Below are positions 43,853-54,054 of a stretch of 64,000 bases of DNA, piece by piece (positions within the stretch are counted from its first letter, which is position 1; each line of letters starts with the position of its first letter). The notes below the pieces were generated by a model. That model searched no databases and had not been told where the DNA came from. It saw nothing but the letters and a program-made list of their open reading frames with translations. This DNA is from CAYLHF01 sp964383365 (GTDB lineage Bacteria > Bacteroidota > Rhodothermia > Rhodothermales > UBA10348), in NCBI GenBank assembly GCA_964383365.1, contig CAYLHF010000002.1, positions 1-64,000 of the forward strand, written 5' to 3'. Made by a program: the position numbers and the translations under genes.

Positions 43853-46800
43853 ATGCCCGACGCCGCCACTTCGCCACTCTTTGCAGAAGATCAGGCCCTT
43901 GCTGATCCATCCCGGGGACTCTCGATTGACCGAGTCTTCTCGACAGAGGGTCAGAAACCGTTCGACTCGGTGAAGTGGGATACGCGGGACGCGGCGATCC
44001 GGAATCATACGGGCGAGGCTATTTTTGAGCAGAAGGATGTCGAATTTCCGGTCTCATGGAGCCAGCTCGCCACAAATGTAGTCGCCTCGAAATACTTCTA
44101 CGGAGACGTCTCGAAAAACGGCGAAGATCCGTCGAAAGACGGACGTGAGCACTCCCTCCGGCAACTGATTCATCGCGTCACACGCACGATTACTGATTGG
44201 GGCGTCAAACAGGGCTATTTTGCGTCGCCTGAAGATGGAGAGCGCTTCTACGATGAACTGACCTGGATGTGTGTCCACCAGTACGGCGCATTCAATAGTC
44301 CTACCTGGTTCAACGTAGGCCTCAATCATGCCTACGGGATAAAGGATTCGGGTGGAAAGACCATTTTTGGATGGGATGAAAATAAGAAAAAGGCAGTACC
44401 GGTAGACCCGTACAAGCGACCCCAGGCGTCGGCCTGCTTCATTATTTCCGTTGAAGATTCCATCGATGATATCTGGCAGCTCATGGGAGAGAGCGCCCGG
44501 CTGTTCAAATTTGGATCAGGCGTAGGCGCCGATTGGTCCCGGCTTCGGTCGACGAGAGAAACGCTGTCGGGTGGAGGTACCCCATCCGGCCCGGTCTCGT
44601 TCATGCGCGTGCAGGATGCCACGGGTGGGACCATCAAGTCGGGTGGTAAGACCCGCCGGGCCGCTATCATGCAGACCCTGAAGAGCTGGCACCCGGACAT
44701 CCTTGAGTTTGTCGAGGCGAAGCAGGAAGAGGAGAAGAAAGCGTGGGCTCTTATCGAAGAGGGGTACGATGGCAGCTTCAATGGTCCGGCCTACGGGAGT
44801 ATTGCCTTCCAGAACGTCAATCAGTCGGTCCGGGTCGATGATGCCTTCATGTCGGCAGCAGACACGAACAGTTCGTACGGACTTCGAACTGTGAAAACAG
44901 GCGACGTGGTCGAAGAAGTTGACGGCGCCCGGATGCTCGAGAAGATTTCAGAAGGGACGCATGTCTGTGGTGATCCAGGACTCCAGTATGAGGATACGAT
45001 CCAGCGGTGGCACACATGTAAAACGACAGGGCCCATCAATTCGAGCAATCCATGCTCCGAATACATGTTTCTGGATAATTCAGCGTGTAACCTGGCCTCT
45101 CTGAATCTGAGAAAATTTCAGAAGGAAGATGGATCATTCGACGTGGATCGGTTCCGGGCGGCGGCTCGCATCTTCATCACGGCCATGGAAATACTCGTAG
45201 ACAATGCCGGATATCCGTCGAAAACCATTGCCGAGAATAGCCACCTGTTTCGGCCGCTGGGGCTTGGTTTCGCCAATATCGGAGCACTCCTGATGTCGAT
45301 GGGTCTCCCGTATGATTCCGACGAGGGTCGCGCGGTCGCCGGAGCGATCATGGCGATCGAACACAGCGAGGCGTATGCCCGGAGCGCAGAAATTGCGGCC
45401 AATCCGAAGATCGGGACCTTCGCCGGTTACGAAGAAAACGCAGACGACTTCCTCGAAGTGATCCGCATGCACCGGGATGCCGTAGGAGATATCGACGAGA
45501 ACTGCCCGTCGTACCTGAAGGAGGCCGCGCAGGAGTCAGCCGACCTGATGCTCAAGCTGGGTGAGATGTACGGGTACCGAAACGCCCAATCTACTGTACT
45601 GGCGCCGACCGGTACGATCGGATTCATGATGGATTGCGATACCACGGGTGTCGAGCCCGACATCGCGCTCGTCAAGTACAAACTGCTCGCAGGAAAGGGG
45701 GACGGCCTGCTCAAGATCATCAACCAGACCGTGGGCGAATCGCTCGAACGGCTCGGATACAACAAGAAGCAGCGCAAGGAAATCCTGGCTTTCATCGACG
45801 AGAATGACACGATCGAAGGGGCCCCGCACATTCGCGATGAACATCTTCCCGTATTCGACTGCGCCTTCAAACCGTTTAACGGAGAGCGCTCCATCCATCA
45901 CATGGGGCATATCAAGATGATGGCGGCGGTCCAGCCGTTTATTTCCGGGGCCATATCGAAGACGGTCAACATGCCGGAGCAGACGACCGTCGAAGAGATC
46001 GCTGATGCGTACATGCAGGGATGGAAACTCGGCCTGAAAGCGATTGCCATTTACAGAGAGAATTCGAAACGGAGCCAACCCCTGGCTACGTCCCAGGGAG
46101 GTAACACGAAGGCATCCGCATCGAGCGAAGCCGCATCATCGGGTGATGGCATGGCCACATCAGCCGAACCGCAGATTGTCGAACGGGTTGTCGAGAAAAT
46201 CGTCCACAAGTCAGTCCGGCATCGTCTTCCCGATGAGCGTCCGTCGATCACCCACAAGTTTTCGATTGCCGGTCATGAGGGCTACCTCCACATCGGACTG
46301 TATCCGGACAGCCGGATGCCTGGTGAAATCTTCATCACCATGGCCAAGGAAGGCTCGACGATTTCCGGTCTGATGGATGCATTCGCGACGTCTATTTCGC
46401 TGGCGCTACAGTACAACGTGCCGCTTGAGGATCTGTGTAACAAGTTCAGCCACATGCGCTTCGAGCCCAACGGGTTCACCAACAACCGGCAGATTCCGAT
46501 CGCCAAGTCGATCATGGATTACATCTTCCGGTACCTGTCGCTCAAGTTCCTTGGTCAGGGTAAAGAACCGGTCGCGGAGCACAAGGTGGTGGAGGACGCG
46601 ATTTCGGACGCCGACGGCGCCTCCGATTTGGAGCAGATAGATATGTTCACGGAGCCAACCGAGATAGTACATCCGCTCGTCGGCAGTACGGTCGATGTCT
46701 TCCTGGACAGGGGGAGCGCAGATACGGCCACCGTCACCGCGCCGACGGCCACGGCGACAGTAGCTGCGGCGGCTGCCACGCAGGCAAAAACGAGCACATT

Positions 46801-46909
46801 CAGTAATCAGGAGGACGCACCGCCCTGTTCGAATTGCGGATCGATCACCGTTCGGTCCGGAGCATGCTACTCGTGTCCCAACTGCGGAGGTACGAGCGGA
46901 TGCGGATGA
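43853..46909 (+). CDS. nrdJ: Adenosylcobalamin-dependent ribonucleotide reductase (class II)
   Basis: 1018 residues. Reduces ribonucleotides to deoxyribonucleotides with a B12 radical. Class II features are FGSGVGADWSRLR, GGKTRRAAIMQ, NPCSEYMF (active-site Cys near 401) and APTGTIGFMMDCDTTGVEPD. A Ser/Ala-rich linker (about 740-775) leads to the TSCPD domain (HKFSIAGHEGYLHIG onwards). The C-terminal tail carries two paired-cysteine motifs, CSNCG and CPNCGG, needed to re-reduce the active site. A Thr/Ala-rich spacer precedes the tail. No class I subunits are seen in the window. Confidence 0.95.
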   Translation: MPDAATSPLFAEDQALADPSRGLSIDRVFSTEGQKPFDSVKWDTRDAAIRNHTGEAIFEQKDVEFPVSWSQLATNVVASKYFYGDVSKNGEDPSKDGREHSLRQLIHRVTRTITDWGVKQGYFASPEDGERFYDELTWMCVHQYGAFNSPTWFNVGLNHAYGIKDSGGKTIFGWDENKKKAVPVDPYKRPQASACFIISVEDSIDDIWQLMGESARLFKFGSGVGADWSRLRSTRETLSGGGTPSGPVSFMRVQDATGGTIKSGGKTRRAAIMQTLKSWHPDILEFVEAKQEEEKKAWALIEEGYDGSFNGPAYGSIAFQNVNQSVRVDDAFMSAADTNSSYGLRTVKTGDVVEEVDGARMLEKISEGTHVCGDPGLQYEDTIQRWHTCKTTGPINSSNPCSEYMFLDNSACNLASLNLRKFQKEDGSFDVDRFRAAARIFITAMEILVDNAGYPSKTIAENSHLFRPLGLGFANIGALLMSMGLPYDSDEGRAVAGAIMAIEHSEAYARSAEIAANPKIGTFAGYEENADDFLEVIRMHRDAVGDIDENCPSYLKEAAQESADLMLKLGEMYGYRNAQSTVLAPTGTIGFMMDCDTTGVEPDIALVKYKLLAGKGDGLLKIINQTVGESLERLGYNKKQRKEILAFIDENDTIEGAPHIRDEHLPVFDCAFKPFNGERSIHHMGHIKMMAAVQPFISGAISKTVNMPEQTTVEEIADAYMQGWKLGLKAIAIYRENSKRSQPLATSQGGNTKASASSEAASSGDGMATSAEPQIVERVVEKIVHKSVRHRLPDERPSITHKFSIAGHEGYLHIGLYPDSRMPGEIFITMAKEGSTISGLMDAFATSISLALQYNVPLEDLCNKFSHMRFEPNGFTNNRQIPIAKSIMDYIFRYLSLKFLGQGKEPVAEHKVVEDAISDADGASDLEQIDMFTEPTEIVHPLVGSTVDVFLDRGSADTATVTAPTATATVAAAAATQAKTSTFSNQEDAPPCSNCGSITVRSGACYSCPNCGGTSGCG

Positions 46910-46970
46910 TGACTATCCCGTAGAGTACACCTCAGGGCTGCTGCTTCAGTCAGCGGCCCGGTCAACGGGG

Positions 46971-47011
46971 AGCGTCCGGTGGTTGGTGGGACCGCCGGGC
47001 GCTATTTTTTT
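46971..47011 (+). terminator. Rho-independent terminator after nrdJ
   Basis: AGCGTCCGGTGGT pairs with ACCGCCGGGCGCT (13 bp with three G-U pairs) around a seven-base loop, followed by A and seven T. It lies about 60 bases after the nrdJ stop. Confidence 0.9.
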
Positions 47012-47189
47012 GTAGCATAGAGTACGGTGATGCACGTCCTCACGACCAACCAATAGACTGGATAATAATCATCAGTGGCAGGTCGTTCTTGCTCCATGGC
47101 TCGTGAACACGCTCGCGCGTCTATGGAGCGGCACGGGGGATATACTCCCGTTTTTATCGTATTCTGGGACAGACTTCAAGGAGGAGACC

Positions 47190-48128
47190 ATGAAAAAGAT
47201 CTGGCATGAATACGGGGTGATTGCTGTCCTACTCATCGTAGCGGTAGGCGGTTATTTCTATGTGAATGAGCACAAGGAAGACATTCTCTCGTACTCGCTC
47301 GATGCAATCGGAGACCGGCTCGTGCGACTCGTCGACGACCCGGGAAGCAAGGCAAAGATAGCAGATGCGTTTGATCGGTTTAAGGACCGTGTACTGGCCA
47401 ATGAGGTGCCGGCGGATCAGGTAGAAACCATCGCCGCCAACGTGCTCAATCTTTCGACGAACCAGGAACGACTCTCGCCGGAAGAAGCTGAAATGGTCCT
47501 GCAGTTTTCAATGGAACCGCTCTCAGAGGCACTTCCCCTGCCGGAATCGGACGAAATCGACGAGAGTGACTCTGGCATTACTCTCGTTGCGCCGAAGCGA
47601 CCACCAGGAATAGCCCTCGAAGGGGTCGGTTCGCGTATTTCGGCTCTGCTTGCGTTCGCCGATCATGCAGAGACCGCCGCTACTGAATCGGATCCCGGAA
47701 TACGAGCACATTATCGATTCACGATCAATGACGGCCTGGGACTGGAAATGGACTCGGTATCAGGCATGCTCTGGTCGATGGATACGATGGCGGGCGTAGC
47801 CAGAGAAATCGAAGACCTGAACCTGGTCACCTGGGCGGATGATGTCAAGAGCAGTCGAGCTATGTTAACGCAGGAAACCGAGAAACACGGCTCTACGATC
47901 GAAGAGATCCGGATTCGAATGGAAGCACCAATGGCTGGCGCAGAGGCAGGACTGCTCAGGCTTGAACGGCTTAATCAGCTTCGAAAAAAAGGATTCGGAG
48001 CCGGTATGGATGCCGCCGTACTGAATATGCGAATGGATCTGGTCTTGAAGGAAATGCTCAAGAATCTGAATGCCGAACCAGCCGTAGAAGGCGCCCCGGA
48101 CGAAGGATCCGGGTCTGACCCCAATTGA
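47190..48128 (+). CDS. Hypothetical single-pass membrane protein
   Basis: 312 residues. One N-terminal membrane segment (about residues 8-25, GVIAVLLIVAVGGYFYV) is followed by a long, acidic, mostly helical domain with no recognisable motifs. Start chosen at ATG 47190 because AAGGAGGAG lies just upstream; the frame is open 29 codons earlier. It ends in an acidic, Gly/Ser-rich tail. queD starts 16 bases downstream, so they may share a transcript. Function unknown. Confidence 0.65.
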   Translation: MKKIWHEYGVIAVLLIVAVGGYFYVNEHKEDILSYSLDAIGDRLVRLVDDPGSKAKIADAFDRFKDRVLANEVPADQVETIAANVLNLSTNQERLSPEEAEMVLQFSMEPLSEALPLPESDEIDESDSGITLVAPKRPPGIALEGVGSRISALLAFADHAETAATESDPGIRAHYRFTINDGLGLEMDSVSGMLWSMDTMAGVAREIEDLNLVTWADDVKSSRAMLTQETEKHGSTIEEIRIRMEAPMAGAEAGLLRLERLNQLRKKGFGAGMDAAVLNMRMDLVLKEMLKNLNAEPAVEGAPDEGSGSDPN

Positions 48129-48144
48129 TTCGAGCCAGAGACGA

Positions 48145-48597
48145 ATGAAGATCGCCAAACGCTTTCGCTGGGAGGGTGCCCACCGCCTGCCATGGCATGA
48201 AGGACTCTGTCGAAACCTGCATGGCCACTCCTATACGATGCATGTAGAAATAGAAGGAGAGCAGGACGAACGAGGCCTGCTCATGGATTTCAAGGATTTA
48301 AAGGCCTGTTTCGTCGATCTTGTCGACGCCTGGGACCATGCCACCGTCGTAGATAAGCACGACACGGAACTCCTGAATGTCCTGCAAGAGAGAGACTGGA
48401 AGCACTTTGTTCTTCCGTATGATTCGACGGCCGAGAACATGTGCGTCTTTGCCGCTGAATATGCTACCACTGAGCACCGCGACGCCCTTCTCGCCCACCG
48501 CGTCCATACGGTGCGGGTGCGCATTTCTGAAACAGAAACATGCTACGCCGAGGCCGTCCGAACCATACATGGGGCCGGTGAATCGATGGATCGTTGA
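48145..48597 (+). CDS. queD: 6-carboxytetrahydropterin synthase (QueD/PTPS family)
   Basis: 150 residues. The zinc-binding His set is visible: AHRLPWHEG (His13), LCRNLHGHSY (Cys22 catalytic, His26, His28). Also seen are LLMDFKDLK, DHATVVDKHD, STAEN and SETETCYAEA, all family hallmarks. The enzyme converts dihydroneopterin triphosphate to carboxytetrahydropterin, the queuosine precursor; the LHGHSY / Cys arrangement favours QueD over PTPS. No other queuosine gene is nearby. Confidence 0.9.
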   Translation: MKIAKRFRWEGAHRLPWHEGLCRNLHGHSYTMHVEIEGEQDERGLLMDFKDLKACFVDLVDAWDHATVVDKHDTELLNVLQERDWKHFVLPYDSTAENMCVFAAEYATTEHRDALLAHRVHTVRVRISETETCYAEAVRTIHGAGESMDR

Positions 48598-48622
48598 TAC
48601 CGGGCTTGAACTCCGTTCCAGA

Positions 48623-50032
48623 TTACGGGAAGATGCCCATTTCCTTGTAGGCGACGGCCACTTTATCGATCGCATTGACAAATGCAGCGGTCCTAAGATC
48701 GGTGCCGTGTTTCTGCCGCAACTCCCGAATTTCTCCGTACGCCGTAATCATGGTCTCCTCCAGTCCTGAGTTGACGAGATCGACCTCTTCGGCGCCGTGG
48801 GCCAGATCGACCATCACCTCGTCCGAGATGGAAACTCCAGCTGCACTCGATAACGCTTCTATTATTTTTTTATTGGATCGTTGTTCGAACCGCTTACTCA
48901 TTCGACCGAATCGAACGTGGGAAAGATTCCTCAGCCACTCGAAGTAAGATACCGTTACGCCCCCGGCATTGAGGTATACATCCGGTACGATGATGGCACC
49001 CCGGGAGAGCAAGATGGCGTCCGCGTCCGCAGTAACCGGTCCATTGGCGGCTTCGGCAATGATCTTGGCCTGAATTCGGGGGGCATTCTCTTTCGTGATC
49101 TGGCCTTCGAGAGCCGCGGGAACGAGAATGTCGCAGGGTAGCTCGAGTGCATCCGAGGATTTCTTCAGATCGGTCGCTCCGGGAAATCCGAGCAGCGAAC
49201 CGGTCTCTTTCCGATGGGACACGACGTCCTCGAGATTCAACCCGTCCGGATTATGAATCGCTCCTTCGTATTCCGCGATGCCTACCAGAATTCCGCCACC
49301 TTCCCGGATGTATTTTGCGGCATGGTATCCGACGTTTCCCAGTCCCTGAATGACAACGTCCTTGCCTTCGATTCCCGAACTCAGCCCCAGTTCCGCCATG
49401 TCGGCTGTTGGACAGCAGGCTTCTCGAATTCCGTAGTAGACCCCCCGTCCGGTCGCTTCGTTTCGGCCGCGCACGCCACCGTGACCGATGGGTTTTCCGG
49501 TGACGCAGGCGATGGCATCGAGCTGGTCGCTGGCCAGGGTCGTGTACGTATCGAGAATCCAGGCCATTTCTCTCGGACCGGTTCCGTAGTCGGGAGCAGG
49601 TACGTCCGTGCCGGGTCCAATGAAATTTTTCCGGATCAACTCGTAGGTATAGCGCCGCGTAACGCGCTCTATTTCTGCCTCAGAATAATTCCGCCGGTCG
49701 ATGCGGACGCCTCCCTTGGCCCCTCCGAAGGGTACGTCGACGATGGCACATTTGTACGTCATGAGTGATGCCAGCGCCATCACCTCATCTTCATTCACAT
49801 TGGGTGCAAACCGGATTCCGCCCTTCACGGGCAGTTTGTGCTGACTGTGTTCCGCCCGCCACGCCTTGATCACTTCAATCGAGCCATCGTCTCGTTTGAG
49901 TGGAAATTCCATATGATACACGCTGTTGCAGATTCTGATCTGACTCAACAAGCCCGAATCGTGCGTCGTATACGTGGAGGCTTTCTCGAACATGCGATTA
50001 ACCTGATCGAGAAAACTGATAGGGTTGGACAT
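48623..50032 (-). CDS. gdhA: Glutamate dehydrogenase (Glu/Leu/Phe/Val dehydrogenase family)
   Basis: 469 residues. Oxidative deamination of glutamate or its reverse, linking ammonia to 2-oxoglutarate. Substrate and catalytic lysines appear in KLPVKGGIRF (Lys70), MTYKCA (Lys94) and PFGGAKGGV (Lys106). The nucleotide fold begins with VIQGLGNVGYHA. Length and the GTDVPAPDYGTG region suit the dehydrogenases of this family; cofactor choice is not clear by eye. It may supply or consume the nitrogen moved by the cyanophycin system, but it is not linked in an operon. Confidence 0.92.
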   Translation of the reverse strand: MSNPISFLDQVNRMFEKASTYTTHDSGLLSQIRICNSVYHMEFPLKRDDGSIEVIKAWRAEHSQHKLPVKGGIRFAPNVNEDEVMALASLMTYKCAIVDVPFGGAKGGVRIDRRNYSEAEIERVTRRYTYELIRKNFIGPGTDVPAPDYGTGPREMAWILDTYTTLASDQLDAIACVTGKPIGHGGVRGRNEATGRGVYYGIREACCPTADMAELGLSSGIEGKDVVIQGLGNVGYHAAKYIREGGGILVGIAEYEGAIHNPDGLNLEDVVSHRKETGSLLGFPGATDLKKSSDALELPCDILVPAALEGQITKENAPRIQAKIIAEAANGPVTADADAILLSRGAIIVPDVYLNAGGVTVSYFEWLRNLSHVRFGRMSKRFEQRSNKKIIEALSSAAGVSISDEVMVDLAHGAEEVDLVNSGLEETMITAYGEIRELRQKHGTDLRTAAFVNAIDKVAVAYKEMGIFP

Positions 50033-50120
50033 TTATTCCTCCGGCCCGGGGGGCGTAACTGTGATTGGTCGGTGAAAGGCTACTATCTTCTGGTTACATT
50101 TTCAACTCCAGATCGCTGTC

Positions 50121-50987
50121 ATGTCGAAGAAACATCACAGGCGGTTGGTTGCGCTGTTGGGCCATCCCGTTTCACACAGCCATTCTCCGCACATTCAGAA
50201 CGCTGCTTTTGTCGCCTCCGAAATCGATCTGCGGTATGTGGCGCTTGATGTTAGACCCGAATATCTTGCAGAGGCCGTTACGGCAATGAGAACATTGAAT
50301 TTTGCCGGGGCGAATGTGACAATTCCCCACAAACAGGCGATAGTATCTCTGGTAGACGAGCTGGCGCCGACGGCTCTGGCCGTCGGCGCCGTGAATACGC
50401 TCGTGTTTTCGGGGCCTCCGGATTCGGTTTCAATTCTGGGAGACAATACCGATGTGGCCGGTTTCCTTTCGCCACTCGAACCATATCGAGAGGCGCTCGC
50501 TGGAGCTCGCGCCGTGGTCTGGGGAGGCGGCGGAGCATCGAGAGCGGTTGTCTATGCCTTGACCCATGAGGTCGGTGTGTCGAGTATTGCGGTGGTCGTG
50601 CGAAATCCGGAAGCCTTTATTGATTACGACTCGATATCGGCAGGAACCGGGCTAACGATCATTCCGTGGTCGAAACAGGGGGACATTGCCGCAGAGGCCG
50701 ACCTGCTGGTCAATACCACGCCCCTCGGGATGTGGCCGCATGTAGACGATTCTCCATGCGCATCTCCCACCTGCTTCCATTCGGAGCAGGTCGTTTATGA
50801 TCTCGTATATAATCCACGGCAGACGCGACTCCTGCGAGAGGCCGAGAAGCGTGGAGCCTCGGTGATCAGTGGCCTGGATATGTTTCTCGGACAGGCCGGC
50901 GCGTCATTTCGACTGTGGACCGGAACCGATATGCCCATGGATACGGCCCGAACGGCCCTTTCTGCCGTATCAGGTCCCATAGTGTGA
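50121..50987 (+). CDS. aroE: Shikimate dehydrogenase
   Basis: 288 residues. Reduces 3-dehydroshikimate with NADPH in aromatic amino-acid synthesis. Motifs are GHPVSHSHSPHIQN at the N-terminus (shikimate-binding serines), NVTIPHK with catalytic Lys71, AVGAVNT, and the nucleotide loop WGGGGASRAV. The Rieske gene starts 30 bases downstream on the same strand. Divergent from gdhA. Confidence 0.95.
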   Translation: MSKKHHRRLVALLGHPVSHSHSPHIQNAAFVASEIDLRYVALDVRPEYLAEAVTAMRTLNFAGANVTIPHKQAIVSLVDELAPTALAVGAVNTLVFSGPPDSVSILGDNTDVAGFLSPLEPYREALAGARAVVWGGGGASRAVVYALTHEVGVSSIAVVVRNPEAFIDYDSISAGTGLTIIPWSKQGDIAAEADLLVNTTPLGMWPHVDDSPCASPTCFHSEQVVYDLVYNPRQTRLLREAEKRGASVISGLDMFLGQAGASFRLWTGTDMPMDTARTALSAVSGPIV

Positions 50988-51017
50988 ACCCCTTAACGCC
51001 ATCCCGATTGAATAGCT

Positions 51018-52145
51018 ATGACCGACGATGCCCTCAGGGAGACCGCACATAATCTACCCTCGTTTACGGGAGGAGACCTCGCAAATGAGGCGCTCGAACG
51101 TGCTTCCACCATCCCGTCCGATTGGTACGTCCATCCGGCCTTCCACGCATTTGACCGAGCAGCAGTCATGGAGCGGTCCTGGCAATATGCGGGCCACCTG
51201 AGCCGGATACCGGAGCCGGGAGATTTTCTGACGGAGACCATCGCCGGGAATCCGGTACTCGTCGTTCGAGCGGACGACGGTGACGTCCGCGCTTTCTACA
51301 ACGTGTGCCGGCACCGGGGTGGACCCCTTGCAATGGAACCCTGCGGCCACTCATCGATGCTTCAGTGCAAGTACCACGGATGGACCTACCGGCTGGATGG
51401 AAGCCTACGCGGCGTACCCCGATTTGACCGAACGGATCTATTCGACAAGCGGGATTACGGACTCAGATCCATCGACGTCGATGTCTGGTCGGGGCTTGTT
51501 TTCGTCCGACTCGAACCCGGGTGTGCACCGTCTCTCTCCGATCTCACGGCCGGAATCAACGAACGGATTGCACCGATCGATCTCTCCTCCAAACAGTTTC
51601 ATTCGAGGACGATAGACACCGTCGCGTGCAACTGGAAAGTCTATGTCGATAACTATCTCGAGGGATATCACATCCCACTGGTTCATCCTGAACTGTGTAA
51701 GCTGATCGATGTCAGATCCTACCAGACCGAATGCAGTACATGGTATTCTCTCCAACACAGCCCGTTCAGGGGAGGCGAGAATCTATACGGAGATTCGGAC
51801 GGACGGGCGTTTTACTATTTCGTCTATCCGAACATCATGCTCAACATCATGCCCGGCCGACTGCAGGTAAATCGGATCGTAGAACGAACAGCGGAAGAAT
51901 GCGACGTCATTTTCGATTACTTCTATGATGATCTATCGTCCGAGCTGACTCTCGAAATGATTCGACAGGACCATGAGTTCGCCGATCTCGTTCAACAGGA
52001 AGATATCGAGATCTGCGAATACGTACAGCGTGGTCTCGGTTCGAAAGCCTACGATCGCGGCCGATTTTCGGTAGATGCCGAAGCCGGGGTCCACCATTTT
52101 CAGTCGTTACTGCGAACGACGTTCAGCAAGTGGTCTACAGATTAG
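51018..52145 (+). CDS. Rieske oxygenase, aromatic-ring-hydroxylating type, alpha subunit
   Basis: 375 residues. The N-terminal Rieske domain has Cys97-x-His99 (CRHRGG) and, after 17 residues, Cys117-xx-His120 (CKYHGW). The C-terminal SRPBCC catalytic domain has the non-haem iron site DNYLEGYHIPLVHPEL (two His) and a later Asp in QEDIEICE. The nearest known relatives by pattern are choline monooxygenase-like and carnitine oxygenase-like proteins, so the substrate may be a quaternary amine or an aromatic; it cannot be fixed here. Reductase partners are not adjacent. Confidence 0.88.
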   Translation: MTDDALRETAHNLPSFTGGDLANEALERASTIPSDWYVHPAFHAFDRAAVMERSWQYAGHLSRIPEPGDFLTETIAGNPVLVVRADDGDVRAFYNVCRHRGGPLAMEPCGHSSMLQCKYHGWTYRLDGSLRGVPRFDRTDLFDKRDYGLRSIDVDVWSGLVFVRLEPGCAPSLSDLTAGINERIAPIDLSSKQFHSRTIDTVACNWKVYVDNYLEGYHIPLVHPELCKLIDVRSYQTECSTWYSLQHSPFRGGENLYGDSDGRAFYYFVYPNIMLNIMPGRLQVNRIVERTAEECDVIFDYFYDDLSSELTLEMIRQDHEFADLVQQEDIEICEYVQRGLGSKAYDRGRFSVDAEAGVHHFQSLLRTTFSKWSTD

Positions 52146-52305
52146 ACGAGAGCCGAGATCAGGATAGACCCGCGTACGAACCGGATCGCGATCCACAGAA
52201 ACGAGTATCTTCCTTTCACGGCATCCTCTCTCCGCGAGGGGCGTTTGAAGAACAGAATCGTTTGCCCGGACGTCATCATACGGTTAAACACGTGATCATT
52301 CCGCA

Positions 52306-53997
52306 GTGAAAATTGCACTCGCGCAAATAAACCCCACGGTAGGAGATCTAACCGGTAACAGCCAGAAGATCGTACATTTTGCCGAGAATGCGGCGGAACA
52401 GGGCGCTCAACTCGTCATCTTTCCCGAGTTGAGCATCTCCGGATATCCCCCTCTCGACCTCCTCCACAGTGAAAAGTTTATCGAGGCGACGGAGGCGGCC
52501 ATTCATTGGATTGCCGGGCATCTTCCCGCCTCGATCGGAGCGATCGTCGGGGCGCCGATCAGAAATCCTGAACCTCAAGGGAAACGCCTCCTGAATAGCG
52601 CTCTGCTGCTTCATGAGGGTCGCATCGTTGACCAGGTCCACAAAATGCTCCTTCCCACGTACGACGTGTTCGACGAGTACCGATATTTCGAGCCGGCATC
52701 GGAACAACACCCCATCGTGTTTGGAGAGCTGCGGCTCGGGGTTCATATCTGTGAGGACATGTGGAATAATGATGAGTACGCCGAATATCATACCTATGCC
52801 CGCGATCCACTCGAAGAACTCGCCTCACGAGGCGTTGATATGTTCATCAATATATCCGCGTCCCCTTTCTCTCTGGGTAAGCACGACCTTCGAAACGACA
52901 TCATCCCCGAGATCTGTCGGGCGTACGATGCGCCGTTTGTACTCGTAAATCAAGTGGGCGCGAACACGGACGTCATTTTTGACGGGGACAGCCGGGTCCA
53001 CTCAGACGATGGAGCCATACTCGTCTGCGCTCCATCATTCGAGGAATCCCTGGTCATCTGGGAGTCCGAGGATCTGAAACGATACCCGGCGCCGAACCAC
53101 AACCCGATTTCTGATCTTCATGGTGCCCTCGTCCTGGGAATCAGGGACTATTTTGACAAAACCGGTGTATTTGATCGCGCCCTTATCGGTCTCTCAGGCG
53201 GAATAGACTCGGCACTCACGTGCGCCCTCGCCGTGGAAGCGCTCGGAGCGGACCGTGTTGTGGGGGTGACCCTGCCTTCGAAGTTTTCGTCAGAGGGATC
53301 GAGAGATGATTCGAGAATGCTCGCCGAGAACCTTGGAATCATTTTTCATGAGATTCTGATCCATCCTGCAGTGAATGCATTCGAGGAGATGCTCCGGCCG
53401 CTCTTTGACGGCACCGGTCCCGGCATCGCCGAGGAAAACATCCAGGCCAGAACGCGCGGATTGACGCTGATGGGTATCTCGAACAAGTTCAACGATCTGC
53501 TTCTCACGACCGGAAACAAGAGTGAACTCTCCATGGGATATGCGACGCTTTATGGCGATATGAGTGGCGGGCTCGCGGTGCTCTCTGATGTGTTCAAGAC
53601 CCAGGTCTACGATCTGTCGATCTTCATCAACGAACGCGCGGGAAGAGCAGTCATCCCGGAGAGTACCCTTACGAAACCTCCGTCGGCCGAACTTCGTCCC
53701 GACCAGAAGGACGAAGACTCCCTGCCCCCGTATGAAGTCCTTGATGAGATTCTCCGGCGCTATATTGAACTTCGGGAAGACGTGGATCGGATCACGCTGG
53801 AGACCGGATTTGAGAAGAAACTGGTCGCGGATGTCCTACGGTCCGTCGATCGAAACGAGTATAAGAGACGCCAGGCCCCGCCTGGACTTCGGGTCAGCGG
53901 AAAAGCGTTCGGAGCCGGACGCCGGCAGCCCATCGTCATGCGATTCGACCGGGATGACGTCTCTTCGATGTTCGGAATCGACGACACCGGGATTTGA
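52306..53997 (+). CDS. nadE: Glutamine-dependent NAD+ synthetase
   Basis: 563 residues. An N-terminal nitrilase-fold glutaminase (Glu in FPELSISGYPP near 41, Lys in VHKMLLPTYDVFDEYRYF, Cys in HICEDMW near 149) is fused to an NAD synthetase domain with the ATP pyrophosphatase loop LSGGIDSAL (near 296) and TTGNKSELSMGY. It amidates nicotinic acid adenine dinucleotide, the last step of NAD+ synthesis. Starts at GTG 52306; no ATG in frame gives an intact N-terminus. ruvA follows 57 bases downstream. Confidence 0.95.
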   Translation: MKIALAQINPTVGDLTGNSQKIVHFAENAAEQGAQLVIFPELSISGYPPLDLLHSEKFIEATEAAIHWIAGHLPASIGAIVGAPIRNPEPQGKRLLNSALLLHEGRIVDQVHKMLLPTYDVFDEYRYFEPASEQHPIVFGELRLGVHICEDMWNNDEYAEYHTYARDPLEELASRGVDMFINISASPFSLGKHDLRNDIIPEICRAYDAPFVLVNQVGANTDVIFDGDSRVHSDDGAILVCAPSFEESLVIWESEDLKRYPAPNHNPISDLHGALVLGIRDYFDKTGVFDRALIGLSGGIDSALTCALAVEALGADRVVGVTLPSKFSSEGSRDDSRMLAENLGIIFHEILIHPAVNAFEEMLRPLFDGTGPGIAEENIQARTRGLTLMGISNKFNDLLLTTGNKSELSMGYATLYGDMSGGLAVLSDVFKTQVYDLSIFINERAGRAVIPESTLTKPPSAELRPDQKDEDSLPPYEVLDEILRRYIELREDVDRITLETGFEKKLVADVLRSVDRNEYKRRQAPPGLRVSGKAFGAGRRQPIVMRFDRDDVSSMFGIDDTGI

Positions 53998-54054
53998 TAT
54001 AGAACAGGCCGACCAACACGAACACACGCACCGAACACAAGTATCCTTTGACGC